Notes: generated from the letters alone by a model not told the origin. A stretch of DNA of 58,197 bases from Verrucomicrobiia bacterium (GCA_031290985.1 JARLJW010000009.1:1-58197); one strand, 5' to 3'. Shown: positions 28,672-36,445, counted from the first letter of the stretch. Translations and numbers: made by a program.

Positions 28672-30174
28672 CTAGGTTCCCGAACCGGACATTTCAATGT
28701 TATTTGCGCGGCCATCGTCGCGCGGCGCCCGCTGGAACCAGCCGCGCCCGGCCGCCGGCAGCGGCACGGTGAACACCACCAGGCAGCCGCCGCCGGGCTG
28801 GCTCACGACCTCGCAGGTGCCGCCGATCTCCGCCATGCGCTGCGCCATGTTGGTCAGGCCATTACGCTCGCCACCCGTTTGCGCCATGTCAAAACCCCGC
28901 CCGTTGTCCTCGACCGCCACCGACAGCTTTTGTTCGCGCCGGTAGATGCGCAAAAACAATTCATCCGCCTGTGAATGCTTGGCCGCGTTGTTCAACGCCT
29001 CCTTCACCGCCAAAAAAAGATTCCGCCGCACCGGCAGGTCAAAGGCCGTCGCCGGAATTTCCGGCTCCACATCCAGGCGGCAGCGGATCGTCGTGGTCTT
29101 CAAATAATTCTGCGCGTACTTGCAGACGTAGCTGGTGAAATCCCGCACCGTGTCGCGCCGGGCGTTCACCGCCCAAACCACCTCGTCCAGCGCGTGCGCC
29201 AGTTCGCGGGCGCGGTCGCAGATCTGGGAGAACTGCGCCTGCGCGGGCGGATTCTCCGCCTGTTCCCGCTGCGCCACCTCGCCCAGCAGCAGCAGTTGCG
29301 TGAGCTGCGCCCCCAGGTCATCGTGGATGTCGCGCGCGATGCGCACCCGCTCCACCTGCAAAACTTTTTGCGCCTTCGCCTGCGCCGCCAGTTGCGTCAG
29401 CAGCCAGAGGGAAAACAACAGCGCCGCCGCGGCCGTGCCGAAAAGCATCAGCAGAAACCAGCCGCGCTGCCAGAAATGCACCACCACCGGATGCAATGGC
29501 GGCACCGTGGCCAGGCCGAACGGCCAGATTTCCCACGGCCGCACATGCATCGGGCCGATCACGATCGGCGTCCGCTCGGTCGCCGCCGCCAGCTTGTCAC
29601 CGGACCATTTCCGGCCGTCGCCGGGCCCCACGCTCCACGAATTGTCGGAGATGACGTCCAGCGGTTCCTGCAATCCCATTTCAATATGCAGGCCGAAAAT
29701 AAATCCGCCCTCCAGCCGGTCATTGAAGCCCTCGACCCCCAGGATGTGCCGCCCCGGGCCGAGCAGTTGCGTGACGTCATATTCCGTCACCGTGCGCCAG
29801 TCGCTGCCGCGCCCGATTTCATCGCCGTCGATGAACAGCGTATAGCCGTTGTCCACGGTGATGTGCAATATGGCGCGGGAAACCTTGGCGCCCGGGGGAA
29901 TTTCAAAAGCCCGCAAAAAACGCACCGTCTGCTTGTCGAACGTATTCGTGTCCCAGATCCATTTGCCCAGATGGTTGGTCGCCTCAAAAACCCAGTCCAC
30001 CGGCGCACTCGTCACCGACTCGCCGGGCGCGGCTTTCAGGACGGGAGAAAAAAACAGGAGGCCCAGCAGCACCACGCAGCCAGGGATTCCACCCCGGGAA
30101 AAAAACTGGCGGAGCCATGGTGCTGTCCGTCGCTGCATCGGCGCGATTCTGGCCTGAACGAGAAAAGACTTCAA
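28672..30174 (-). CDS. HisKA_3-type sensor histidine kinase with a rhamnosidase-like jelly-roll sensor domain
   Basis: A 500-residue inner-membrane kinase. Hydrophobic segment 1 (about 30-48) and 2 (about 238-260) bracket a periplasmic domain. This domain carries GKWIWDTNTFDKQTVRFLRAF... read as WIW, then R-F-R-x-F, DNGYTLFIDGDEIGRGSDW and YDVTQLLGPGRHILGVEGFN. Those are the hallmarks of the galactose-binding-like domain found at the N-terminus of bacterial alpha-L-rhamnosidases. The kinase half has the HisKA_3 dimerisation motif ERVRIARDIHDDLGAQL with phospho-acceptor His284, and an HATPase with DNGRGFDM and NGLTNMAQRM. It is coupled to the response regulator directly downstream. Sugar sensing is inferred from the domain type and from the nearby deoxysugar microcompartment. 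Confidence 0.88.
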   Translation of the reverse strand: MKSFLVQARIAPMQRRTAPWLRQFFSRGGIPGCVVLLGLLFFSPVLKAAPGESVTSAPVDWVFEATNHLGKWIWDTNTFDKQTVRFLRAFEIPPGAKVSRAILHITVDNGYTLFIDGDEIGRGSDWRTVTEYDVTQLLGPGRHILGVEGFNDRLEGGFIFGLHIEMGLQEPLDVISDNSWSVGPGDGRKWSGDKLAAATERTPIVIGPMHVRPWEIWPFGLATVPPLHPVVVHFWQRGWFLLMLFGTAAAALLFSLWLLTQLAAQAKAQKVLQVERVRIARDIHDDLGAQLTQLLLLGEVAQREQAENPPAQAQFSQICDRARELAHALDEVVWAVNARRDTVRDFTSYVCKYAQNYLKTTTIRCRLDVEPEIPATAFDLPVRRNLFLAVKEALNNAAKHSQADELFLRIYRREQKLSVAVEDNGRGFDMAQTGGERNGLTNMAQRMAEIGGTCEVVSQPGGGCLVVFTVPLPAAGRGWFQRAPRDDGRANNIEMSGSGT

Positions 30175-30221
30175 GCGCTATGCCGGGTGGCCCGCGAAAC
30201 CGGGTGCATCCTGCACTGCCC

Positions 30222-30345
30222 CCGGAGCGCGGCTGTGTCGGAGACCAGCCGCAGCAAGGTGTGGACAGAGCGCCGCCATCGAATTCGCAGGCGGTTCGGG
30301 CTTTCCGCGTTGCTGCGACTGGCTTGCAGCACAGTCGCGCTCCGG
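30222..30345. repeat. inverted-repeat element between the kinase and BMC genes
   Basis: CCGGAGCGCGGCTGTG (30222-30237) and CACAGTCGCGCTCCGG (30330-30345) are complementary with one mismatch. The interior has CCAGCCGCAGC and TGCTGCGACTGG blocks that pair with each other. Related blocks occur near 1070-1320. It separates the two-component genes from the BMC-T gene. Confidence 0.75.
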
Positions 30346-30378
30346 TAAGGAACGCGGATTTGGGCAGTGTCCGGAGCT

Positions 30379-30930
30379 TCAAATCACCTCACGATACACG
30401 TCGGGATGCGGCCGTGAAATCACGACGGCATTCACCAGCACGCCCGCCTGGGCCAGCACGGCGCGGCCCGCGGCCACGCCCGCCTGCACGGAGGAAACAT
30501 CGCCGGTCATCGAACAAAACGCCTTGCCGCCCATCGCCATCGCGAGCCGGACTTCCAGCAGTTGCACGTCGGACGTCTTCGCCACCGCGTCGGCGGCTTC
30601 AATGAGCTTGGCCACGTTGAACGATTCGATGATGCCCAACGCGCCGTTGGGCACCGCCGGTTGCGTGCGGCCGAGGGCGGTGAACACATCAGGATGCAGG
30701 TTGGCGATGATAAATTCATCAATGAGACAGCCGCCAGCCGCCAGCATGCCCGCCTCAACGGCGGCGGTCACCCCGGCCGTTTCCCCGCCGATGAGCACCA
30801 TGTATTTGCCGGAGCAGATGGAGCGCGACAACAGCAGCCGCACATTGCCCGCCTTGAGCATCGTGTCCGCCACCTGAAAGCCGGCGGCAATGCTCGAGAG
30901 TTCAATCAAGCCAACAGATTTTTCGGCCAT
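30379..30930 (-). CDS. tandem-domain microcompartment shell protein (BMC-T, PduT-like, predicted Fe-S)
   Basis: A 183-residue shell protein made of two BMC domains in tandem (residues about 4-88 and 95-180). Each starts with a VGLIELSS or LGIIESFN strand and ends with a PHPDV motif. Such proteins form pseudo-hexameric trimers. The first-domain pore loop reads SRSICSGKYMVLIGG with Cys39, equivalent to the pore cysteine of PduT that binds a 4Fe-4S cluster at the three-fold axis. The gene starts 4 bases after the PduS-like gene stops, mirroring the functional pairing of PduT and PduS. I infer an electron-transfer port in the shell. A facet shell protein without a cluster is the alternative if Cys39 is not metallated. 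Confidence 0.93.
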   Translation of the reverse strand: MAEKSVGLIELSSIAAGFQVADTMLKAGNVRLLLSRSICSGKYMVLIGGETAGVTAAVEAGMLAAGGCLIDEFIIANLHPDVFTALGRTQPAVPNGALGIIESFNVAKLIEAADAVAKTSDVQLLEVRLAMAMGGKAFCSMTGDVSSVQAGVAAGRAVLAQAGVLVNAVVISRPHPDVYREVI

Positions 30931-30934
30931 AAAA

Positions 30935-32248
30935 TTATTTCTCCAAAATGATTTGCCGGTCGTTTACCTCGCGCACGGTGCCGGCCATCGGCGCATGCAA
31001 GATGGCTCCCAATGCGTTCGGCGCGGGTTCGCCGATAACCTGTCCGGCACTGACGCGGTCGCCCGCCCTCACTTTTGCCAGGCAGGGCGTTCCGGCGCTT
31101 TGCTTGAGCGGCAGGATCAGCCGGTTCGACGTGATTTCCTTTTCCACCAGCGGCGCCGGCAGGTCGTAGTCGAGCACGTGTAACTTTTTCGCGAGCGTTT
31201 TGATCGGCACGCGCCGGCCATCCATCATCGCGTGCGGTTTGGGATCCATCGGGCCGGTCCACTTCATCTGCTTCGCGCGCATGACGGACTTGGCATCGTC
31301 GCAGGCTTCCTTGGGAAACAACTCCTCCGGGCAGGCGTACAAGGTGCAGAGCCCGCATGAGCAGCACATCGCCGCCCACTGGTTGAAATAATCTTCGCCG
31401 GTGCCGCTGAAGGCCAGCGTGCGCATGACCTGATGCGGCTCGACGGAGTAACCCAGCAAAAAACGCGGACAATACTCGGTGCAATAGCGGCACTGGTCGC
31501 ACGCGGACTTGCCGATGGCCGCCTGCTGCTTGGCCGGCTTCAGCTTGCGCTCGATGACGTGATGCGTGCGCGGCAAAATGACCACGCCGGTGGTGGTCTT
31601 GGTGATGGGTGTGTCGAGATTGTCCGTCGTGGTGCCCATCATCAACCCGCCGACGACCAGCACCGGGTCATCGGTCGCCAATCCGCCGGCATAGCCGATG
31701 CACTCGCGAAACGTCATGCCGATCGGCACCTTCATGGTCGCCGGTGAATTCACCGCGCCGGCAATCGTCAGCATCTTGTGCGTCAGCGGCCGGCCCGCCT
31801 CCGCCGCCGCAATGTTGACGAATGTCTCGACGTTGTTGACCACCACCCCGACCGCGATGGGAATGCCGCCGGGCGGAATCAATTTGCCGGTGACATTGTA
31901 GACCAGATCGTATTCATCGCCCGCCGGATAATAATCGCCCAGCAAATGAACCCGGACATTCGTGCCCTGGCACGCGGCCTTGACGGCTTCGACGGCGTGT
32001 TTCTTTTTTTCTTTGATCCCGATGACGCCTTCCTTCGCACCCACGGCGGCCACGGCCAGTTCCATGCCGCGCACCAGATCCGCCGCGCTCTCCTCCATGA
32101 TGATGGCATCCTTGTGCAACAACGGTTCACATTCCGCGCCGTTGGCGATCACCGTCTCCGCCTTGGCGTTCAGCTTGACGTGCGTGGGAAACCCGCCGCC
32201 GCCCGCGCCAACCACGCCCGCCTGCCGTACTTTTTCTGAAAGGTTCAT
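30935..32248 (-). CDS. RnfC/PduS-like flavo-iron-sulfur electron-transfer protein
   Basis: A 437-residue protein of the PduS/RnfC family. The N-terminus has the glycine-rich GAGGGGFPTH nucleotide/FMN-binding loop (residues about 14-23) and the Rossmann-like continuation ANGAECEPLLHKD. An SLBB-type segment lies near 185-215. Two four-cysteine ferredoxin motifs follow: CDQCRYCTEYCP (about 255-266) and CCSCGLCTLYACP (about 298-310), each able to hold a 4Fe-4S cluster. The C-terminal ~80 residues form a barrel-sandwich (biotinyl-like) hairpin domain: GDRVSAGQVIGE, AGTVREVNDRQIILEK. PduS of the Pdu microcompartment is a flavin/Fe-S reductase docking on PduT. The neighbour here is a PduT-like shell protein, so the same job is inferred. 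Confidence 0.93.
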   Translation of the reverse strand: MNLSEKVRQAGVVGAGGGGFPTHVKLNAKAETVIANGAECEPLLHKDAIIMEESAADLVRGMELAVAAVGAKEGVIGIKEKKKHAVEAVKAACQGTNVRVHLLGDYYPAGDEYDLVYNVTGKLIPPGGIPIAVGVVVNNVETFVNIAAAEAGRPLTHKMLTIAGAVNSPATMKVPIGMTFRECIGYAGGLATDDPVLVVGGLMMGTTTDNLDTPITKTTTGVVILPRTHHVIERKLKPAKQQAAIGKSACDQCRYCTEYCPRFLLGYSVEPHQVMRTLAFSGTGEDYFNQWAAMCCSCGLCTLYACPEELFPKEACDDAKSVMRAKQMKWTGPMDPKPHAMMDGRRVPIKTLAKKLHVLDYDLPAPLVEKEITSNRLILPLKQSAGTPCLAKVRAGDRVSAGQVIGEPAPNALGAILHAPMAGTVREVNDRQIILEK

Positions 32249-32254
32249 AGAAGA

Positions 32255-33037
32255 TTATGCTGCTCCATTCACGGCTGCCGCCGGTGCCAGGACCACTTCC
32301 ACCCCGCGCTCGCGCAAACCGTTGACCAATTCCGCCGGCGCGCGACTGTCGGTCACAATCGTGTCCACCATGTCGAGTCCGCACAGCGGCGAAACGGACT
32401 GCCGGCCAAACTTCGAATGGTCCAGGCAAAAAATGATTTTCTGCGCCGCTTTCAACATCGCGCGCTGGATGTCGATCAGCAACGCATGTGAATTCGTGAT
32501 CCACTCCAGCGTGATGCCGCCCGCGCTCATGATCGCCACATCCGCGCGCATTTTGGAAAATGCCTCCACCGTCATCGGCCCCACCAGCACGCCCAGCCGC
32601 GGATAAATCACGCCGCCGGCCAAAATCACCTCCACTTTGTTCGCGGAGGCAAACAGGTTGGCCACCGGCAGGGAGTTCGTCACGATCTGCGGCGCCTTTT
32701 CTTCCAGATACCGGGCCACGTGATAAACCGTCGTCCCCGCATCCATGATGACACTCTGATTTGCTACGATCAGCTCCGCGCAAGCCTTGCCGATCAGTTC
32801 CTTTTCCGTCAATTGATGTGAATCGCGCGTGGAAAAGGCAAATTCATCCGATTTCGGGGTAATGATGCGGGCACCGCCGTGCGTTCGACGCAAATTGCCC
32901 GCCGCCTCCAGCGTGGTCAAATCCCGACGGACCGTGGAGGTAGACGCCTCCACGTGCTGCGCAAGCTCTTCTAAAGACGCAAATTCGACGCGCTGAAGGT
33001 ACGCTTCAATGCGATGTTTGCGCTCTTCTGCCGTCAT
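32255..33037 (-). CDS. DeoR/GlpR-family transcriptional regulator of the BMC locus
   Basis: A 260-residue regulator; the ATG at 33037 (MTAEERKHRIEAYLQ) is the usual DeoR N-terminus, while the longer reading from 33118 crosses the divergent promoter. The N-terminal winged helix-turn-helix has SLEELAQHVEASTSTVRRDL and the DeoR signature TLEAAGNLRRTHGGA. The C-terminal sugar-phosphate-binding DeoRC domain has IMDAGTTVYHVARYL, VILAGGVIYPRLGVLVG and IFCLDHSKFGR. The family binds phosphorylated sugars, usually as a repressor. It heads the minus operon with the PduS- and PduT-like genes (6- and 4-base gaps) and faces pduL across 86 bases, so it probably controls both arms. DeoR regulators are standard in PVM-type loci. 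Confidence 0.94.
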   Translation of the reverse strand: MTAEERKHRIEAYLQRVEFASLEELAQHVEASTSTVRRDLTTLEAAGNLRRTHGGARIITPKSDEFAFSTRDSHQLTEKELIGKACAELIVANQSVIMDAGTTVYHVARYLEEKAPQIVTNSLPVANLFASANKVEVILAGGVIYPRLGVLVGPMTVEAFSKMRADVAIMSAGGITLEWITNSHALLIDIQRAMLKAAQKIIFCLDHSKFGRQSVSPLCGLDMVDTIVTDSRAPAELVNGLRERGVEVVLAPAAAVNGAA

Positions 33038-33123
33038 AGTTCCAACAATTTGGAAGATTTTGGAATCTTTTGCAAGATAAATGTTGACTAAATCGTAAAA
33101 CTTGTCAGATTCGTTCAAAGTTT
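33038..33123. promoter_or_regulatory. divergent promoter/operator between deoR and pduL
   Basis: The 86-base gap is clearly AT-rich. It contains two overlapping inverted repeats, TCCAA-CAAT-TTGGA (33041-33054) and AAGATT-TTGG-AATCTT (33054-33069), and TTGACT at 33084-33089, which could be a plus-strand -35 box; the -10 is not clear. The palindromes are good candidates for the DeoR-family operator controlling both arms. Confidence 0.5.
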
Positions 33124-33801
33124 ATGTCTGTTACCGCACCTGCACCCCATCGTGCCGTCGTCGAACATTTGGTTCGCCAAGCGGTTTATGCGCGTCTTGG
33201 CAAGCCCCTGCCGCGCGTCGCCAGCGGTCTGAACCCGCTCATCGTCAATGTCAGTGCGCGCCACTGCCATCTCACCCAGGAAGCGGTCGAAACCCTTTTC
33301 GGCAAGGGTCACAAGCTGACCGTCCACAAGTGGCTGTATCAGGATGGCCAGTTCGCCGCGAAGGAAACCGTCACGCTCATCGGACCGCGCAGCCGCGTGA
33401 TTTCCAATCTCCGCATCCTCGGCCCCTGCCGCACTTTGAACCAGGTGGAACTCGCTTACACCGATTCCATCTCGCTCGGTTTTGAAATCCCCCTGCGCGC
33501 TTCCGGCGACATCAAGGGCACGCCCGGCGCGATGCTCATGGGCCCGGCGGGCTTCTTTGAGATGCCCGATGGCGTCATCCGCGCCCTGCGGCACGCGCAC
33601 TTGAGCCCGGCCGATGCCGAATTCTACGGCGTCAAGCACGGCGATTTCATGAAGCTCAAGATCGGCGGCGCCTGCGCCATCACGCTCGACAAGATGCTTT
33701 GCCGCGTCGACAACAGTTTCAAGCTCGAAGTCCACATCGACACCGACGAAGGCAACGCCTGCAATTTGCAGTCCGACACGCCGGTGGAACTCGTGAAATA
33801 A
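33124..33801 (+). CDS. pduL: PduL-type phosphate acyltransferase (phosphotransacylase)
   Basis: A 225-residue enzyme that converts acyl-CoA plus phosphate to acyl-phosphate plus CoA inside the microcompartment. The two beta-barrel PduL domains are visible with their zinc-binding histidines: VNVSARHCHLT (His47, His49), ALRHAHLSPADAEFYGVKHGD (about 155-175) and LEVHIDTDEGNAC (about 201-213). Residues about 10-27 (RAVVEHLVRQAVYARLGK) form an amphipathic helix before a short linker, typical of an encapsulation peptide. Length is normal for PduL. It is first in the plus-strand operon and is separated by 3 bases from a lipoprotein gene. The likely substrate is lactyl-CoA or propionyl-CoA. Confidence 0.96.
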   Translation: MSVTAPAPHRAVVEHLVRQAVYARLGKPLPRVASGLNPLIVNVSARHCHLTQEAVETLFGKGHKLTVHKWLYQDGQFAAKETVTLIGPRSRVISNLRILGPCRTLNQVELAYTDSISLGFEIPLRASGDIKGTPGAMLMGPAGFFEMPDGVIRALRHAHLSPADAEFYGVKHGDFMKLKIGGACAITLDKMLCRVDNSFKLEVHIDTDEGNACNLQSDTPVELVK

Positions 33802-33804
33802 CCG

Positions 33805-34197
33805 ATGAAAACGATCACCCGCTTCTTGGGAACATTTGTCATAGCTGGCCTGGCAGCGCTATTTTCGTCAGGCTGCACTTCGTTGAAGGCGATTTCGTCG
33901 ACTCCACCGGTAAAGGCTGTTGTTGTGGTTCAGCCGGTTGAATTTAAATTTGGCCTGGGCGAAACGATGACGATGCCGGCGGGGGAATACAAGCCGGCGC
34001 TTGAGGATGACAAGGCATATTACTATCAAGCGCCCTCAAAACTGGTTGCCCGGGATATTTTTCCTTATGTATCAGATGGTGGCCTGGTGATTAAACGGGG
34101 AGAAAAGATACCCACACGCTGGTATTCCATTGATCAACAAAACATGTTCAGCGGCGGCAAATTGCCCGCAAATTTTCCGGCCAAAATCGTCGAATAA
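33805..34197 (+). CDS. small predicted lipoprotein within the BMC operon
   Basis: A 130-residue protein with a lipoprotein signal peptide: basic start MKTITRF, hydrophobic LGTFVIAGLAALF and lipobox SSGC at residue 24. The mature part is short and beta-rich (VVVVQPVEFKFGLGETMTMP, DDKAYYYQAPSKL, VIKRGEKIPTRWYSIDQQ). I do not recognise a family. It begins 3 bases after pduL stops and precedes the first BMC-H by 47 bases, so co-transcription is likely. A membrane lipoprotein is out of place among cytosolic shell and enzyme genes. Its third-position base usage looks less GC-rich than that of its neighbours, which may mean a later insertion. Confidence 0.75.
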   Translation: MKTITRFLGTFVIAGLAALFSSGCTSLKAISSTPPVKAVVVVQPVEFKFGLGETMTMPAGEYKPALEDDKAYYYQAPSKLVARDIFPYVSDGGLVIKRGEKIPTRWYSIDQQNMFSGGKLPANFPAKIVE

Positions 34198-34209
34198 TTA
34201 AATTTCTTA

Positions 34210-34234
34210 CAACTCTCAACCATCAACCAAAAAT
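34210..34234 (+). repeat. duplicated leader upstream of the first BMC-H (pair of 36121-36143)
   Basis: CAACTCTCAACCATCAACCA followed by an A-run sits directly before the first BMC-H gene. The identical string lies before the third BMC-H gene, also preceded by an AAATTT-TTA stretch. It is rich in C and A with no stem, so it reads as an unstructured leader rather than a terminator. Confidence 0.8.
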
Positions 34235-34244
34235 AAATAACATT

Positions 34245-34529
34245 ATGAGCGAAGCATTAGGAATGATTGAAACCAAGGGCTACGTCGGCAGCGTCGAAGC
34301 CAGCGACGCCATGGTCAAGGCGGCCAACGTCACCTTGATCAAAACCGTCGCCATCGGCGGCGGGCTGATCACCGTCCTCGCCAAGGGCGACGTCGGCAGC
34401 ATCAAGGCCGCCGTGGACGCCGGCTCCAAGGCCGCCGCCAAGGTTGGCGAACTCGTCAGCTCCCACATCATCGCCCGTCCGCATGACGAACTCCTCGAGG
34501 CCTTCCTCGGTGCGGCCGTGAAGAAATAA
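34245..34529 (+). CDS. hexameric microcompartment shell protein BMC-H (first)
   Basis: A 94-residue single-BMC-domain protein, the standard length. It starts [20 protein letters not shown], has [20 protein letters not shown] with the pore loop IGGGL (about 37-41), [17 protein letters not shown], and ends [16 protein letters not shown]. Hexamers tile into shell facets, and the central pore lined by the GGG loop lets small metabolites pass. It is probably a major facet protein. A second BMC-H follows after 32 bases and a third lies beyond the kinase gene. Confidence 0.96.
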   Translation: MSEALGMIETKGYVGSVEASDAMVKAANVTLIKTVAIGGGLITVLAKGDVGSIKAAVDAGSKAAAKVGELVSSHIIARPHDELLEAFLGAAVKK

Positions 34530-34561
34530 CCCACCCCGAACAATTTTTACTCCAAATAAAT

Positions 34562-34840
34562 ATGTCAAAACAAGCTGTCGGAATGATCGAATGCAAGGGT
34601 TTCTGCGCCGCCGTTGAGGCCGCGGATGCCGCGCTCAAGTCCGCGAACGTCCACATCACCGGCTGGGAAAAGGTCGGCAGCGGATACGTCACCGTGTTTT
34701 TCCGCGGGGATGTCGCCGCCGTCAAAGCCGCCACCGATTCCGGCGCCGCCGCCGCCGCGCAGGTCGGCTCGGTCGTCAGCGTCCAGGTCATCCCCCGCCC
34801 GCATGACGGTTTGAGCGGTCTCGGCAAGTGGCTGGAGTGA
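34562..34840 (+). CDS. hexameric microcompartment shell protein BMC-H (second)
   Basis: A 92-residue single-domain BMC protein: [20 protein letters not shown], then [20 protein letters not shown] with pore loop VGSGY, then [19 protein letters not shown] and [16 protein letters not shown]. The GSG pore matches the common metabolite-conducting type. Two cysteines near the N-terminus (ECKGFC) are absent from the other two paralogs. It differs strongly from the first BMC-H, so the shell is built of non-identical hexamers. Confidence 0.95.
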   Translation: MSKQAVGMIECKGFCAAVEAADAALKSANVHITGWEKVGSGYVTVFFRGDVAAVKAATDSGAAAAAQVGSVVSVQVIPRPHDGLSGLGKWLE

Positions 34841-34917
34841 GTGATTGGTTGAATGGAGATGAGTTGCAGCGTTACCACGGAACGATTCAACGCTTCACCC
34901 CTTCAACTATTTAACAA

Positions 34918-36108
34918 ATGAAGATCCTCGTCGCCAACCTCGGCAGCACGTCACTCAAGTGGCGCTTGTTTGATTTTTCAAACAACGCCGAACGCCTCCT
35001 GCACAAGGGCGGCTTTGAGCGCGTGACCGATTATCCCAAGGCGATCGAGGATTGCATGGCCGAGCTGAAGAGCGCGAAGGTCATCACCGATGAAAACGAA
35101 CTGAGCGCTGTCGGTTTCAAGACCGTCATCGCCAAAAACGTCACCGGCTGCGTGCGCCTGGATGAACACGTGTTGCAGGCCATGGCCGATTACAACGGCC
35201 TCGCGCCCGCGCACAACCCGCCCTACATCACCGGCATCAAGCTGTTTGCACAGCGCGTGCCCAAGGTGCCGCTCATCGGGTTGTTTGAAACGGCCTTCCA
35301 CCAGTTCGCCGCGCCCGCCGCCGTGAACTACGCCGTGCCGGAAACCTGGCGCCAGATCGGCGTGCGCCGCTGGGGCTTTCACGGCGCCAGCCACAAATTC
35401 ATCGCCGAACGTTCCGCGGAATTGCTCTGCCGTCCCGACGTGGCCGAACGCGCCCGCCAGCTTTACGTCAACAATGGCGCGACCAAGATCTCCGGCGCTC
35501 CGCTCCGCGTGATTTCCTGCCACCTCGGCGGCAGTTCCAGCGTGACCGGCATTTTGAACGGCGCGTCCATCGGCACCAGCATGGGCATGAGCCCGCAATC
35601 CGGTCTGCCGCAGAACAACCGCGTCGGCGACCTCGATGCCGAGGCCCTGCCCTATGCCGTGAAAACGCTCGGCATCACCATCGAGGAAGCGCAGAAACAA
35701 TTGACCAAGCAATCCGGCCTGCTCGGCCTCAGCGGCGTCTCCAACGACATCCGCGACATCACCGATGCAGCCAATAAGGGAAATGTCAGCGCCAAACTTG
35801 CGCTGGATGTCTTTGTCGCCAGCACCCGCCATTGGATCGGCGGTTACTTTTTGGAATTGAATGGCGCGGACGCCATCGCCTTCACCGCCGGGACCGGCGA
35901 GAACAGCGCGGAACTGCGCGCCGCCATCTGCGCCAATCTGGCCAACCTCGGCATCAAGCTCGACGCGGACAAGAACCAATCCGCCCGCGCCACGGAGTCC
36001 ATCATCAGCGCCGCCGATTCAGCGGTCAAAATTTTCGTGATCCCCGCGAACGAGGAACTCGTCGTGGCCCGCGAAGCCAGAAGGTTTCTGGAAACCCGGA
36101 AGAACTAA
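34918..36108 (+). CDS. acetate kinase family enzyme (acyl-phosphate to acid plus ATP)
   Basis: A 396-residue ASKHA-fold kinase of normal length. It begins MKILVANLGSTSLKWRLFDF, the acetokinase N-terminal phosphate loop; the usual N-A/S-G-S-S-S-L-K reads N-L-G-S-T-S-L-K here. It continues with TAFHQF-type FETAFHQF, RRWGFHGASHKF (catalytic His), VISCHLGGSSSVTGI (phosphate/adenosine region) and FTAGTGENSAELRA. It would dephosphorylate the acyl-phosphate made by PduL and yield ATP. In this locus that is most likely lactyl- or propionyl-phosphate. The variant first loop may mark a BMC-specific subfamily. No encapsulation peptide is evident, so it may work outside the shell. Confidence 0.94.
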   Translation: MKILVANLGSTSLKWRLFDFSNNAERLLHKGGFERVTDYPKAIEDCMAELKSAKVITDENELSAVGFKTVIAKNVTGCVRLDEHVLQAMADYNGLAPAHNPPYITGIKLFAQRVPKVPLIGLFETAFHQFAAPAAVNYAVPETWRQIGVRRWGFHGASHKFIAERSAELLCRPDVAERARQLYVNNGATKISGAPLRVISCHLGGSSSVTGILNGASIGTSMGMSPQSGLPQNNRVGDLDAEALPYAVKTLGITIEEAQKQLTKQSGLLGLSGVSNDIRDITDAANKGNVSAKLALDVFVASTRHWIGGYFLELNGADAIAFTAGTGENSAELRAAICANLANLGIKLDADKNQSARATESIISAADSAVKIFVIPANEELVVAREARRFLETRKN

Positions 36109-36120
36109 ATTTATTAACGA

Positions 36121-36143
36121 CAACTCTCAACCATCAACCAAAA
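36121..36143 (+). repeat. duplicated leader upstream of the third BMC-H
   Basis: The same CAACTCTCAACCATCAACCA string as at 34210-34234, at the same distance (about 9-10 bases) from the start codon of a BMC-H gene. Confidence 0.8.
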
Positions 36144-36151
36144 CTAACTAT

Positions 36152-36433
36152 ATGCCACAAGCCATTGGACTCATCGAAACCCGCGGTCTCGTCGCCCTCG
36201 TTGAAGGCACGGACGCCATGCTCAAAGCCGCCAACGTCGAACTCATCGGCCCCATGACCCAGGTCGGCAACGCCCTTTGCACCGCGTGCGTCGTGGGCGA
36301 TGTCGCCGCCGTCAAGGCCGCCACCGATGCCGGCGCGCAGGCCATCAAGGCCATCAAGGGCGAACTCATCAGCGTCCACGTCATCGCCCGCCCCCACAGC
36401 GATGTGGAAGCGGTGTTGCCCAAGAAGAAATAA
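36152..36433 (+). CDS. hexameric microcompartment shell protein BMC-H (third, divergent pore)
   Basis: A 93-residue BMC-domain protein: [80 protein letters not shown]. The pore loop reads VGNAL instead of GGG or GSG, and the following strand has two cysteines (LCTACVVG). The wider Asn/Ala pore would change selectivity if the loop lines the pore as in other BMC-H. It lies after the kinase gene, behind a copy of the leader used by the first BMC-H. Confidence 0.95.
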   Translation: MPQAIGLIETRGLVALVEGTDAMLKAANVELIGPMTQVGNALCTACVVGDVAAVKAATDAGAQAIKAIKGELISVHVIARPHSDVEAVLPKKK

Positions 36434-36445
36434 GTAATTTGTTGA

